The notes beneath the pieces are model-generated. The model was not told the origin of the DNA. It worked only from the letters and a program-made list of their open reading frames with translations, and made no database searches. 64,000 nucleotides of DNA, from positions 124,001-188,000 of the forward strand of contig JBGFSY010000004.1 of the NCBI GenBank assembly GCA_041277045.1, given 5' to 3'. The stretch's first letter is position 1. The number at the start of each line of letters is the position of its first letter. Made by a program: the position numbers and the translations under genes. The stretch is from Reddybacter sp041277045 (GTDB taxonomy: Bacteria > Pseudomonadota > Gammaproteobacteria > Pseudomonadales > Porticoccaceae). Below, piece after piece: positions 1 to 9,227 of the stretch.

Positions 1-81
1 TACCGCGTGGGCAATAGGCATGGCGAGTAGGCCTGCTGAAAATATCGCTGGTAGTTTGGTGAGATTTTTTGCTTTTTTCAT
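1..81 (-). CDS. N-terminal end of exported protein, probably DUF1302 family (cut by window edge)
   Basis: Only the first 27 codons are visible, starting at an ATG at 81. They read as a Sec signal peptide: a Lys-rich start, a hydrophobic core and an AHA cleavage-like end. The gene lies directly downstream of the DUF1329 gene on the same strand. DUF1302 outer-membrane proteins are commonly encoded next to DUF1329 genes, so that identity is likely, but it rests on context because the mature protein is outside the window. Confidence 0.5.
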   Translation of the reverse strand, partial: MKKAKNLTKLPAIFSAGLLAMPIAHAV

Positions 82-153
82 TGCCATATCCTTCTAAATT
101 AATTTCTCAGTTTGGCGATTTGTTTTGAAATACACCGAATCACGAGCGAGTGA

Positions 154-1563
154 TTAACTGCCAAGCTTTCGAATAGCTTGTACAGTTAGGTATTTTTCAT
201 AGGCATTTTCAGAATTAAACTGAGTTTTTATACCACCTTTGATTTTCTCGACCTGGTTAAATCGTGTAAAACGATCGGCCTGTACATCGTGGGAGTGGAT
301 GTAAGACCACGACCACTCGGGATTGCCATTGGCATCGAGGTTGGCCTTATGGCCCTGTTTTTGCTGGCTGAATCCCATTTCGAAGGAGCGCCAAATTTCA
401 CCATTTCGATCGTAGGTGACATAGGCGATGGGTACCATGTTACGGGCATCGAGCCAGATACGTTTCTTGCTGACAGGCGCTCTGGGGAAACCCGTTGGCT
501 CTGCTTCGATAACAATGACCTCGGGGCAAAGCTGGTAACTGGCTTCGTAAAAAGTTTTCCCTTTTTTACCACCGTGTACCAGGTGCTCTTTAGACCAGTT
601 TTCCTTGTCGCCTTGCCACATGCCGGACTGGCAACCGAGGAAAGGGCCGCGACCAACAATCTTGTGCTTGCCCCATGTCAACATCGGATCGCCTGCGGCC
701 CAGGCATCGGAGAGAAAGAAGGTGATGCCGGGAACTAAGGGTTCAAAGCGTTGGTTTGTTGGAAAGCGCCTGACACGTTTGAATGCAGGTAAGTAGCCGA
801 AGAGATCAGGAAACTCCCTTTGGTCGTATTTCCAGATATTTAAAAAGGAGGTACCACGGGTATCGTCAGGCGCCGTAAACCAAATGGACTGATGACGCAG
901 TTTGTCATCAAAACCTTCTAAGTATGGGCCGCCAGGGTTGCTGACGAGTGCTGTGAAGTTTTTCTCACACCAGGCAATTTGGTATTCATATTCGATGTTG
1001 CCACTGGGGCCAATGTCATAGTCGTCAACGGCATAAATCGAGGTGTCGTGGCGACCCCAGCTAAGGGTGATATTGGCAAAGGCCTCTAGACCGTTCTGTG
1101 GTTCGATAAAGGGAAGGCCGCCAATCCACTGGTTGCTACTACCTTTGACGACGACGTTGCCGTTTTGATCAAGTTCGGCCTTGCCCTGATTGGCTAGGGT
1201 GGCCTGAAGATAATCATGGGGGAAGAGTTCAGTGGCATCGGTGGTGGTGGGCACCAGCTTAATACGGCGCCCTTGCTGGGAAACCTGTAGGTAGGCAATG
1301 GGGTCGAGGAGGTCTTTGACGATCTCTACGTTACTGGCGTCGATAGTATCGCCGTCTTTCAGCTTACCCTGGGTAAAGGCTTCAATGGAGAGTAATTCTT
1401 CGGGATAGGCTTTGGATATATCGCCAGCTTCACCAATTAGGGGCCATAGCGAGGTGAGTACACCAGCCCCCATTATGCCTTTGCTCATTTTGTCTAAAAA
1501 GAACCGGCGGCTGTAATCTACGTCGTATTTCTTAATGTGTATAGGCACGGTGGCCCTCCGCAT
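154..1563 (-). CDS. DUF1329 family exported protein with Tat-type signal
   Basis: A 469-residue protein of the DUF1329 (LolB-like fold) family, which in Pseudomonas-type bacteria is paired with DUF1302 and linked to export or handling of lipid-like compounds at the outer membrane. Family features seen include the WGRHDTS, TSFLNIWKYDQREFPD and GDPMLTWGKHKIVGRGPF stretches. Residues 18-25 (SRRFFLDK) fit the twin-arginine motif and are followed by a weakly hydrophobic stretch, so Tat export is likely. The ATG at 1563 gives a 17-residue n-region. It is followed 72 bases on by the next exported-protein gene, a likely two-gene operon. The substrate is unknown. Confidence 0.8.
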   Translation of the reverse strand: MRRATVPIHIKKYDVDYSRRFFLDKMSKGIMGAGVLTSLWPLIGEAGDISKAYPEELLSIEAFTQGKLKDGDTIDASNVEIVKDLLDPIAYLQVSQQGRRIKLVPTTTDATELFPHDYLQATLANQGKAELDQNGNVVVKGSSNQWIGGLPFIEPQNGLEAFANITLSWGRHDTSIYAVDDYDIGPSGNIEYEYQIAWCEKNFTALVSNPGGPYLEGFDDKLRHQSIWFTAPDDTRGTSFLNIWKYDQREFPDLFGYLPAFKRVRRFPTNQRFEPLVPGITFFLSDAWAAGDPMLTWGKHKIVGRGPFLGCQSGMWQGDKENWSKEHLVHGGKKGKTFYEASYQLCPEVIVIEAEPTGFPRAPVSKKRIWLDARNMVPIAYVTYDRNGEIWRSFEMGFSQQKQGHKANLDANGNPEWSWSYIHSHDVQADRFTRFNQVEKIKGGIKTQFNSENAYEKYLTVQAIRKLGS

Positions 1564-1828
1564 TGCAAGTGTGAATGATGGGTTAAACAGGTTTTTCAGT
1601 GTTTTTGTTACAATTCCAGGAACGTCTGCAACTTGTTTTCCCTGTCAGCGAATGGGGCTGACAATTGCTTATGGCGGCGAACGGCGCGCAGTCTAGTGGA
1701 ACTGGTCGGTTCTGTTTTGGCTGGGGTATCGTTTTGTGATGGCCTTCAAGCTATTTTGTTGAACTTGTGAGTCAGAGGGCAATTGATGCCCTTATTTCAG
1801 CCAAGTGGATGATGAGGTGTGAATTTAG

Positions 1829-2446
1829 ATGAATATCATTCAAGTGCCTCCCCCCCCCCCCCGTTGGGCCGCTAATTTTCCGAACCTATGCCCGGATTGC
1901 GAGGCCATTCGAGATGGCTAGGCTCTATTATTTTCGTTTTGATGTTTATACGGGTGAGGGTTATGTCAATCCTGAAGATTACCCTAATAAGTCTTTTAGT
2001 GATCAGTTTGATCCCTATTCTTCGAGTGTACTTGGCTTAAAAAATGACCGTATTATCGGCTGTCAGCGAGCAACCCACTACTCCGCGTTGGGTTTGCCCG
2101 TACAGCAATTTTTGCTATCAATTTTCCGGCGCAAACAGACCTGTCTACGGTCGTTGAAATGGGGCGTTTTATGGTTGATTCACAGTGTCGGGGTAAAGCC
2201 CGGCTCGCGACATTGGGTATGTCCCTGTAACTGAGAGCCTATGTTAAGCGTGATCGTTCAGTAAAATGGCTAATCGCCTTTATGTCGGAGAAAGTCCGCA
2301 GCGCTTTTTATGAAATTGTGCCCTTTGAAAGATTGGATGAAAATCCACCGAGCAAGGAGCAACTTGAGGCGAAAACCCAGTGCCAGGGCTATTGGGATAG
2401 AGGCGACATACACCCGGTGATGGCGGAGTCATCCCGCTTCCTTTGA
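1829..2446 (+). pseudogene. Degraded AHL-synthase-like N-acyltransferase (GNAT fold), frameshifted
   Basis: Pieces of one protein occur in successive frames. An ATG at 1829 opens a frame that enters a 13-C run (1850-1862); only with 12 or 15 C would it join the next frame, which carries YYFRFDVYTGEGYVNPEDYP and NDRIIGCQRATHY. About base 2120 (a run of five T) the frame shifts again, giving FAINFPAQTDLSTVVEMGRF, MVDSQCRGKARLATLGM and a stop (2229-2231). A C-terminal piece with FYEIVPFERLDENPPSKEQL and GYWDRGDIHPVM ends at 2446. This pattern (E-M-G-R-F-M-V, then RFYE-type and PPSKEQL motifs) is that of autoinducer-synthase-like or N-acyl amino acid synthases. With two frame breaks and one stop it is probably dead, although both breaks are in homopolymers, where sequencing error is possible. 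Confidence 0.6.
1850..1862. repeat. Homopolymer of 13 C
   Basis: Thirteen consecutive C lie just inside the 5' end of the broken acyltransferase frame. Removing one C (or adding two) puts the upstream ATG at 1829 in frame with the downstream coding sequence, and the run would then encode consecutive prolines. Such tracts change length by slipped-strand mispairing and act as phase-variation switches in some bacteria. Here the gene has other lesions, so a switch is not proven. Confidence 0.9.
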
Positions 2447-2512
2447 GACCCTTTATTAACCCCGTTAACGTTGATTATATGAATTAAGGCCCAAGACTGC
2501 TTATATTCAATG

Positions 2513-3847
2513 TTACTTTGTCGCTGCCCATCGAGGTTCCGGCACATAGGCATTGACCATCGCCCCACCGAGAATAAGAAAGGCAACGGAGCAAATGAAG
2601 ACGGCTTCATAGCCTAACCAAACGGCCAGAAAGCCACCTAATAATGGCCCTATGGCGCCAGCCACTTCTGAACTGGAATTGGCAATAGCAATGCGTAGGG
2701 GTACGTCGTCCCGGTGGCCAAACTCCAGGGTCAAATTAATCGCCGTGCTTTGGAAACCCTGTGTTGCAGCACCAATACCGATAAAGACGAAAATATGAAG
2801 TAACAGCCCCTGGCTAAATAGTAGTAATAAGGTTGACGCAATCCATAGCCCGATAGAGGTGAGGAAGGCTAGGCGGAAGCCTCGGTGGTCTGCAATAAAG
2901 CCCCAGACAAGGTTTGAAAGGGTGCCGGAGAGGGTGAAGGCGACGGTTAATGTACCCAGGACCGCACCCGTCAAGCCCAGGGTTTGTCCAGCGTAGAGAA
3001 TATAAAAAGGCATCGCCATGCGCCCCATGGTGGCCAGAGAGCGGGCCAGAAAATAATGAGTGAAGGCCGGGTCGTTACGTAGCAGGGCGGGTATGTGGGA
3101 GAGGCGTTCTTTGAGACTGACATCGGCGGCTACGGTGGGTGGCTCTGGCTCGCGCACAAAGAGCAACATGGCTAATCCGATACTGGTGAGCACAAAGGCG
3201 AGTAAAAATGTCATTGAATAGCCGAAGGGCTCAGGTGTATCACCGATTAGATAATGACCGCCCAGATAGGCGACAGCAGCAGCGGTAATACCCGCCAGGA
3301 AATTCCGCATTCCCGTCAGCCAGCCGCGCTTGTCAATCGGTATGACCTTGCTCATCAGTACATTAAAGATCACGCCCTGCATACCCTGGAAAAGTCCCAA
3401 TAGGGCCAGAAACAGGTAGATGGCTAACAAGGCGGAAGAGGGGGGTAGAAGCAATCCGGCTAATGCAATGCACAGCACCATCGCACGCATACCGCCGCCG
3501 ATAACAAGACCCATTGGTAAAACGCGAGTTCTGTACTCAATCAGGTTGGCACCCAATAAGGGGGTGATAGCCATACCAAGGGACTGCATGGCCAAAGCAA
3601 TGCCTACAGCTACAGTGGAGCCATTGGAGAGAAGTAAGATATGGGCAGGCAGAAAGGTGGGTGCGGTAAGCAGGCGAAAGCCCGTCTGCCCAAGAAGGCC
3701 ATGGGCTAGGTGGGCGGCAAAATTACGCTTGAGATTGCGTCGCACCTGAAGCTGATAATATCGTTCAGCCCGGTGGCTGGATTGCTTTTGTGTCACGGTG
3801 AGAGTGAGCCTGGTTTTGCTTGTGAGGCTACCAACAATTATATTCAA
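2513..3847 (-). CDS. MFS transporter
   Basis: A 444-residue membrane protein with about 12 hydrophobic segments, consistent with the major facilitator superfamily. A basic N-terminal extension of roughly 45 residues precedes the first helix. The loop after helix 2 and the loop VREPEPPTVAADVSLKERLS between the two halves fit the MFS plan. The C-terminus resembles drug/proton antiporters, but the substrate cannot be told from sequence. It is transcribed away from the CoA-transferase gene; the 234-base divergent gap at 3848-4081 holds the promoters of both. A shorter start is possible because the first 30 residues are not typical of the family. Confidence 0.8.
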   Translation of the reverse strand: MNIIVGSLTSKTRLTLTVTQKQSSHRAERYYQLQVRRNLKRNFAAHLAHGLLGQTGFRLLTAPTFLPAHILLLSNGSTVAVGIALAMQSLGMAITPLLGANLIEYRTRVLPMGLVIGGGMRAMVLCIALAGLLLPPSSALLAIYLFLALLGLFQGMQGVIFNVLMSKVIPIDKRGWLTGMRNFLAGITAAAVAYLGGHYLIGDTPEPFGYSMTFLLAFVLTSIGLAMLLFVREPEPPTVAADVSLKERLSHIPALLRNDPAFTHYFLARSLATMGRMAMPFYILYAGQTLGLTGAVLGTLTVAFTLSGTLSNLVWGFIADHRGFRLAFLTSIGLWIASTLLLLFSQGLLLHIFVFIGIGAATQGFQSTAINLTLEFGHRDDVPLRIAIANSSSEVAGAIGPLLGGFLAVWLGYEAVFICSVAFLILGGAMVNAYVPEPRWAATK

Positions 3848-4081
3848 AGCTTATGTTGATATAGATGCTTATAGAGTATCGCGTTTGATGGCAGCCACGC
3901 TAATCTATTAATTCACCCTGACTTTTTAAAGCAGTACTACAGCCGAAAATCTATCTGTAGAGGGCGAATTCAATTTATCACTTAAATTCAGGTAGGTGTT
4001 TCAAGCACTCGGCCACAATTGCGTTCAACCGGCTCTTTATGCTGTTATGGTCACAAAATAAATAATAAAGAGGTTAAGCAA

Positions 4082-5305
4082 ATGAACCAAGCCCATATTC
4101 TCGATGGCATTAAAGTTCTCGATTTCACCCAGTTTTTAGCTGGCCCTGCGGCGACTCGTTTGATGGCGGAAATGGGTGCAGACATTGTTAAAATTGAAGA
4201 GCCGACGATTGGTGATAATGCCAGACACTTCCCCTTCAAAGCTGAAGATGGCCGCAGTGGTTATTACGTGCAGCAAAATCGCGGTAAAAAATCCCTGGCC
4301 ATTGATTTGAAGTCTGAGCAGGGCAAAGAAATTATCCGCAAGATGATTCCCCATTTTGATGTGCTGGTTGAAAACTTTTCAGCCGGCGTGATCGGGCGTT
4401 TAGGCTTTGGTTGGGAGGAGGTGAAGAAGCTCAACCCCAAAATGATTATGTGTTCAATTTCCACCTTTGGGCAGGAGGGGCCGTTGGCTCACTTGCCGGG
4501 CTTTGATTATATCGCCCAGGCCTATTCCGGCGTTTCGGCGATGATAGGCCCGGCTGATGGGCCGCCTTCGCTGGTTGGTCTCGCCATTGGTGATACCTCC
4601 ACCGGTGTCCATGCGGCTACCGCGATTGGTTATTCGCTCTTTCACCGCGAGCGCACGGGTAAAGGCCAATACCTTGATATCTCTCTACTCGATACCTACT
4701 TCCATCACCATGAAGTCAATGTACAGGACTACAGTGCCAGCAAGGGTCAGTCCCTGCCTCGGCGTTTGGGTACCCACCACAATGTGGCGGCACCGGTGGG
4801 TATGTTTAAAGGCCGAGAGCGCTACTTTTTTATTGTCGCCTTAACGCACCAATGGCCCGGTTTCTGTGAGGCTATCAATATGCCCGAGCTACAGCAGGAT
4901 CCGCGTTTTAATGATCCGGCGATTCGCATTGAAAACCGTTTTGAGCTGGCAAAAATTATTGAACAGTGGATGTCTGAGCAAATCAGTGACGATGCGGTGC
5001 AAAAAATATTAGAAGATGCCCGTATTCCCGTGGCGCCCATTTTAGAAGTCGAAGAGGCGATGGCCCATCCCCATTTGATTCAGCGTGAAACGGTGCGCAC
5101 GATTACCGATCGCAGTATTGGCGAATTTCAGGTGCCGGGTATGCCGCTGCGATTTTCCGAATTTCCCGGCCATCTGCCCTTAGTGGCCCCCTATTTGGGT
5201 GAGCAAAATAGAGAAGTGCTGACAGAGTATTTGTCGTTGTCTGCTCAGGAAATAGCGGATTTGGAAAAGAGTGGCGTGCTTGGTACGGAGCGGGTGCCAC
5301 AATAA
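4082..5305 (+). CDS. CaiB/BaiF class III CoA-transferase
   Basis: A 407-residue cytoplasmic enzyme that transfers CoA between carboxylic acids, as in carnitine, bile acid, formyl-CoA or aryl-succinyl-CoA metabolism. The N-terminal LDGIKVLDFTQFLAGPAAT and MGADIVKIEEP are hallmarks of the family. The GDTSTG segment near residue 170 carries the Asp expected to form the covalent acyl intermediate. The ATG at 4082 is chosen over one 21 codons upstream because AAGAGG sits 8 bases before it and the family motif begins right after. It stands alone, and the acid used cannot be inferred. Confidence 0.9.
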   Translation: MNQAHILDGIKVLDFTQFLAGPAATRLMAEMGADIVKIEEPTIGDNARHFPFKAEDGRSGYYVQQNRGKKSLAIDLKSEQGKEIIRKMIPHFDVLVENFSAGVIGRLGFGWEEVKKLNPKMIMCSISTFGQEGPLAHLPGFDYIAQAYSGVSAMIGPADGPPSLVGLAIGDTSTGVHAATAIGYSLFHRERTGKGQYLDISLLDTYFHHHEVNVQDYSASKGQSLPRRLGTHHNVAAPVGMFKGRERYFFIVALTHQWPGFCEAINMPELQQDPRFNDPAIRIENRFELAKIIEQWMSEQISDDAVQKILEDARIPVAPILEVEEAMAHPHLIQRETVRTITDRSIGEFQVPGMPLRFSEFPGHLPLVAPYLGEQNREVLTEYLSLSAQEIADLEKSGVLGTERVPQ

Positions 5306-5384
5306 TAGGGAATAATGGCTGCGGGTAAAAACGCTCGTGGCTTTTTTCTTAGAGCCTTTATCTATTCGTGTCTCACGCTAGTGA

Positions 5385-6869
5385 TCAGCGAATAATCTTT
5401 ATCCATTCCCCCACTGTCGGTTCGCCACCGGGGTAATCACCATTAATTAGCCGCAGGTGGTCAACACCGTAACGGCCCAGCTTGAGGTGTTTTGAAAGCC
5501 GTGCATAAGTGGCTCCGGCTTTGGCTTTTACGTAGTAAATAGCCTGGGGGTTTTGACTTTTCATCTCACGCATGGAGCGGGGTTTGAAACTTGAGGCAAT
5601 GCCGAGAAAGTCCCTGTCATAACTTTGCTGAGCTTTTGTATTGGGTTTGTCGTTAAGACTGCCATCGTTTACTTGGCCACTGAAAATATAGGCTCTTCGC
5701 CCATAATAAATCACAATTAGCCGCTGCTCTTTCGACCCGTTTTCAACGGGCACAATGCCGGTGTGGGCCTTCAGGCCATTAATAATCAGGCTTTCAGATT
5801 TTTTGATAAAGGGAATGCCGAGACTGTGTTTAATAAAGTCAGCAGGACTGTCGAGGGTTCGCGCTTTTATATCGATGATTAATGTCGCGGATTGTTTTTC
5901 GTTGCGCCCGTTAATAGAAAGCCCTTTGTCGTTGAATGCCCAGCCTTTGGGATAGTCAAATTGAAAGCGCAGTTTGTTGTGATAAAAACGGTCGGGCTGC
6001 TTTTCTTTTTGGACAGAGCTCTTGCCCCAAATCAGTCCATTGGTGGCAACACGGAAATTCCCTTTGTCGAGGTTTAGCGTTATTTTTTGGGAGGCATTTG
6101 CAAGATCTTTTGACGATGAGGCTTTTAGCATCTCACGTAGCCGTTTGTCATTGCGCGGATGAGAGGCAAACAGGCCATGATAGGTTTGTGTTTTCTTACC
6201 CGCATCAGCACTGCGTTTTTTCGTATAGCGCTCATGAGCTTTGAGCTGGCTGATAATCCCGATCATGGCATCGGGGTCATAGCCCGCGCGATTTAAAAAT
6301 TTGTTGCCCAGGGCGTCGGCTTCCAGCTCCATTTCACGGCCATAACCCTTTACAGAGACTGCTGCCCACTGTGCTGTTGCTTCGCCGACATCGACGCTGC
6401 CCGTAAGTATGGCGAGCACCCCGGCGACAACGTTGGAACCGGTTTGGGCTAGTTTCTGGCTGGCGGCATGTTCAGCGGTAATGTGGGCAACTTCATGGCC
6501 GAGCACTGCGGCTAGTTGGCTCTCTGAATTCATATAGCCGAGCAGGCCGCGGTTGATATAGACATAGCCGCCCGGCGTGGCAAAGGCGTTTATGTTGGGA
6601 CTGTCGAGTACAGTAAAGATGTATTTGTCATCCGGCTCATCACTGTGGCGGGCAATATTTTGCCCGACTTTATTGACGTAATCGGTGATCTTTTTATCCG
6701 TAACAACGGGGATTTGTGCGGTAACTTCGTCATACATTTCCTGACCAATTTTGGCTGCCTTCTTATCAGACATCATCAGAGTCTGTTCGGCATTGGCATG
6801 AAACGAGATGAAGATTAATACGCTCAACAATGTGCTTTTTATGAGTGCTTTTCCGAGCAGCGATGACAT
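5385..6869 (-). CDS. M48 family periplasmic metalloprotease, last gene of the large operon
   Basis: A 494-residue protein. Residues 1-27 form a Sec signal peptide ending in ANA. The M48 zinc motif HEVAH is at residues 125-129, and ELEADALG about 70 residues later supplies the third zinc ligand. The layout resembles BepA/LoiP-type envelope quality-control proteases. The C-terminal 45 residues (from YVKAKAGATYARLSKHLKLG) look like a LysM/SH3-like binding module. The ATG at 6869 is chosen because it follows the stop of the upstream lipoprotein gene by 4 bases; a longer reading would run into that gene. The tight spacing suggests co-transcription with the 13-gene envelope operon, where it could process or quality-check the other products. 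Confidence 0.85.
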   Translation of the reverse strand: MSSLLGKALIKSTLLSVLIFISFHANAEQTLMMSDKKAAKIGQEMYDEVTAQIPVVTDKKITDYVNKVGQNIARHSDEPDDKYIFTVLDSPNINAFATPGGYVYINRGLLGYMNSESQLAAVLGHEVAHITAEHAASQKLAQTGSNVVAGVLAILTGSVDVGEATAQWAAVSVKGYGREMELEADALGNKFLNRAGYDPDAMIGIISQLKAHERYTKKRSADAGKKTQTYHGLFASHPRNDKRLREMLKASSSKDLANASQKITLNLDKGNFRVATNGLIWGKSSVQKEKQPDRFYHNKLRFQFDYPKGWAFNDKGLSINGRNEKQSATLIIDIKARTLDSPADFIKHSLGIPFIKKSESLIINGLKAHTGIVPVENGSKEQRLIVIYYGRRAYIFSGQVNDGSLNDKPNTKAQQSYDRDFLGIASSFKPRSMREMKSQNPQAIYYVKAKAGATYARLSKHLKLGRYGVDHLRLINGDYPGGEPTVGEWIKIIR

Positions 6870-6873
6870 TAAA

Positions 6874-7551
6874 TTAAGATGCTTCACCAGCTCTATTACC
6901 AATAAAAAAGGTGCGCAATTGCAGGCCGATACCGTCACAGGCCTGCTCCTGTACCTGGGCGACGATGGGGATGGGCAGGATGATGGCGACCATATAGGAT
7001 GACCCTCGGGCCTCTACTTTTACCCGACCGCTTTCTTTAAGGGTCTGCAAATCCCAGATGATGGCCTCGTAGGTGCCAGTTTTTTCCCAGGTGGCAAAGC
7101 CGAAACAGCCGCCACCACCGGGGCCGACAGCACAACTGACTGAGCCGTCCCGGTCGGTTGTTTCGGTGCTGCCATCAATCCAGATCATATAGTGCAGACC
7201 CTGCTCCTTGAAGCGTTGAGCAATCATCGGTTCATTGAGCATTTTACTGAGACGTTTCAGGCCCAGCGGTGCAGTGCGCGGTTCAAACCAGGGGTAGAGT
7301 AAATCAACGAACTCTTTTTCAGGGATGACTGAAATATCTTTGTCGGCCTTTAACTTATCGCCAATGCAGTCGATAAAATCAGGTTCAGTTTCGTAGTCGG
7401 CATAGTGGCGTCGACCCAGCACCACAACCCGCTCACCGCTTTCAAGTGTGAGTGCCGTACCGTTTTCCCGGTATTCGTCAACGGTGGTCGTCGTGCAGGC
7501 ACTCAGGGTGAGGAGCAGTGTAAGCGTAGTGATGGCCGCCAGATGTTTCAT
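6874..7551 (-). CDS. Lipoprotein of unknown function (operon gene 12)
   Basis: A 225-residue lipoprotein with lipobox LSAC at residues 16-19, so it should be anchored to the inner or outer membrane. The mature part has an ERVVVLGRRHYADYETEPDF start, a central MIWIDGSTETTDRDGSVSC segment and two Cys near a Gly-rich turn (CAVGPGGGGCFGF). I do not recognise the family. A hydrophobic patch near residues 190-205 (YMVAIILPIPIVAQV) may be a beta-hairpin rather than a membrane helix. It overlaps the upstream lipoprotein gene by 4 bases (ATGA), indicating coupled translation. Confidence 0.75.
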   Translation of the reverse strand: MKHLAAITTLTLLLTLSACTTTTVDEYRENGTALTLESGERVVVLGRRHYADYETEPDFIDCIGDKLKADKDISVIPEKEFVDLLYPWFEPRTAPLGLKRLSKMLNEPMIAQRFKEQGLHYMIWIDGSTETTDRDGSVSCAVGPGGGGCFGFATWEKTGTYEAIIWDLQTLKESGRVKVEARGSSYMVAIILPIPIVAQVQEQACDGIGLQLRTFFIGNRAGEAS

Positions 7552-8177
7552 AACTTGGCGCTATCCTTTGTCTCAGCCGAGCTTGTTTGGCGATGCCGCA
7601 GCCATTGCTGTATTTCCGGTACCCGAGCAAAGCCGGTAATAAAGTGCGCGCCGGCATCACGCATAGCGACCATTGAGGCCTGTTGTAAGGCATCAGCATT
7701 CGATTTTAGAAAGCGGGTCGGGGTTTTTCCGTAGGCGGTCATAATCCAGTCGGCGAGAGGTTCACCAGTGGCTTCAAAAACCTGCAAGTTATATTTTATC
7801 CATACTTCAAAGACTTTTAGCTGCGATTCATTGGGCATGGAAATTTGCACATCTTCAACACTGGGCACCAATATCAAATCGGCTTCAGGGTTAGTTGGCA
7901 TTGCAGTGGTGGTCGAGCTGTATTGAAATAAACTGTCAGCGAGCCCGGTGAATAATTCGACCTGAATCTGACCGACAGAAATACTTACCTCCGGCCCCTC
8001 CGTACTTTCAAAGCGGTGGCTGGCAAAAGCCTCATCAAAAACAACGATGGTGCGCAGTGGTAACTTGTGGGTAAGCGCTGCTGGGAAGTTGCCCTCGACC
8101 TCTACCCGGGTGGCGCAGGCACTGACAAGCAGGCTTGCTAGCACAAGGGAGCAGACGATTAAATTCCGGATATGCAT
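7548..8177 (-). CDS. Lipoprotein of unknown function (operon gene 11)
   Basis: A 209-residue protein with a signal peptide and lipobox VSAC at about residues 18-21. The mature domain starts LPLRTIVVFDEAFASHRFES and includes ADLILVPSVEDVQISMPN, an alternating strand/helix pattern like the small alpha/beta domains of envelope-assembly lipoproteins of the GNA1162 or LPP20 type; that comparison is tentative. It lies between the second VWA gene and the next lipoprotein gene, overlapping the latter by 4 bases, so it is probably a subunit of the same envelope complex. Confidence 0.75.
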   Translation of the reverse strand: MHIRNLIVCSLVLASLLVSACATRVEVEGNFPAALTHKLPLRTIVVFDEAFASHRFESTEGPEVSISVGQIQVELFTGLADSLFQYSSTTTAMPTNPEADLILVPSVEDVQISMPNESQLKVFEVWIKYNLQVFEATGEPLADWIMTAYGKTPTRFLKSNADALQQASMVAMRDAGAHFITGFARVPEIQQWLRHRQTSSAETKDSAKL

Positions 8178-8209
8178 TACTGCTTTGTGATCATTTTTGT
8201 TAAAGGCAT

Positions 8210-9208
8210 TTATCGTGTCTCACTAAGGCTGCTTAAGCCGACAAAGGTTCCGCCATTGCGGTAGCTTAGCTCACGCATCAGTGCTGCGAAACGGCTCGCG
8301 GTCTCCATCCTGCCACCGGGGGCTAGAAAGTGCACGGGAAAGCCAATGGTATGAATCCGCACCCGTTGTTTTTTACGGCCGCGTTGGCGATTGCTTTGAT
8401 CGACTGCCTTAAGTACTCGGTGAATAGAACCACCGGTGAAATCATCGCCAAAAACATAGAGGCTGATTTTTTTATCCGAGGCGTAAAAAGCCTGTATTGC
8501 CCGCTGAATGCCTTCAACCGGGCTGGAATTACTAAAGGGCGTCCAGTGGGCCATTTGATTAATAATCGCTCTGCGTCGCCCAGGCGTGTCGGGTAGCCAC
8601 TTGCCACGATAGCTGGGGAACATGTAATCCCCCATATCGTTCATCACCTGAATGCCTTTCACCGTGGGGTGAATATCGAGAATATTAATCAGTTCTTCGC
8701 GCACTTTAGGCCAGGCGAAATCGACCATACTGCCCGATGTATCGATAATAAAAACCAGATATTCACTGTCTACGGGAATACCGCCAATTAACTGGTTGGC
8801 AGTGGGGCTACCCAGCTTTTGCAGGCGTTGCATTTCTTCGGTGAGTATTTGCTGGGCGAGAATGAGCTCATCCCGCTCCGTGGTATCGGCCTGGGAAGCA
8901 GACTGTAACTGTCGGTTAACACTGGCCAGTTGCTCACGCAGGCGAGCGATATCTTTCTCCAGATCAGATAGCTGCTCCTGCCTGCTGGTCAGTGCCTTAG
9001 TTATGAGTTGAGTCTCGCCACGCAGGCTAAATAATTGCTCCTGCAGTACTGTGACACTTTGATTTTGAGTCGTCTGGCTTTCATTCAGTGCAGTGAATTC
9101 AACGGTTTTTGCAATCAATAGCAAGAGCACAATAGCGCCAAAGCCACAGCTAATAACATCGAGAAATGAGATGCTAATCTCGACAGTTTGGCGGCGGGCT
9201 CGTTTCAT
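8210..9208 (-). CDS. Membrane-anchored VWA protein with ExbD/TolR-like N-terminal helix (operon gene 10)
   Basis: A 332-residue protein. Residues 10-34 form one membrane helix, EISISFLDVISCGFGAI continuing into LLLLI, with Asp17 at the position equivalent to the proton-carrying Asp of TolR/ExbD (TolR in this window reads EINVVPYIDVMLVLLI). Residues 40-115 are a predicted coiled coil rich in Gln, Leu and Arg. Residues from about 145 form a von Willebrand A domain with the metal-binding DTSGSM motif, ending near SSLSETR. The domain should be periplasmic. Together with the neighbouring VWA gene and the TolQ-like gene it suggests a heteromeric ion-driven stator. The function is inferred; no characterised homologue is recognised. 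Confidence 0.8.
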   Translation of the reverse strand: MKRARRQTVEISISFLDVISCGFGAIVLLLLIAKTVEFTALNESQTTQNQSVTVLQEQLFSLRGETQLITKALTSRQEQLSDLEKDIARLREQLASVNRQLQSASQADTTERDELILAQQILTEEMQRLQKLGSPTANQLIGGIPVDSEYLVFIIDTSGSMVDFAWPKVREELINILDIHPTVKGIQVMNDMGDYMFPSYRGKWLPDTPGRRRAIINQMAHWTPFSNSSPVEGIQRAIQAFYASDKKISLYVFGDDFTGGSIHRVLKAVDQSNRQRGRKKQRVRIHTIGFPVHFLAPGGRMETASRFAALMRELSYRNGGTFVGLSSLSETR

Positions 9209-9227
9209 CGTTTCTTCCTTCCCCGGC

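Noticed and set aside
5306..5384. Terminator after the CoA-transferase gene
   Set aside because: A T-run is present, but I could not build a convincing stem.
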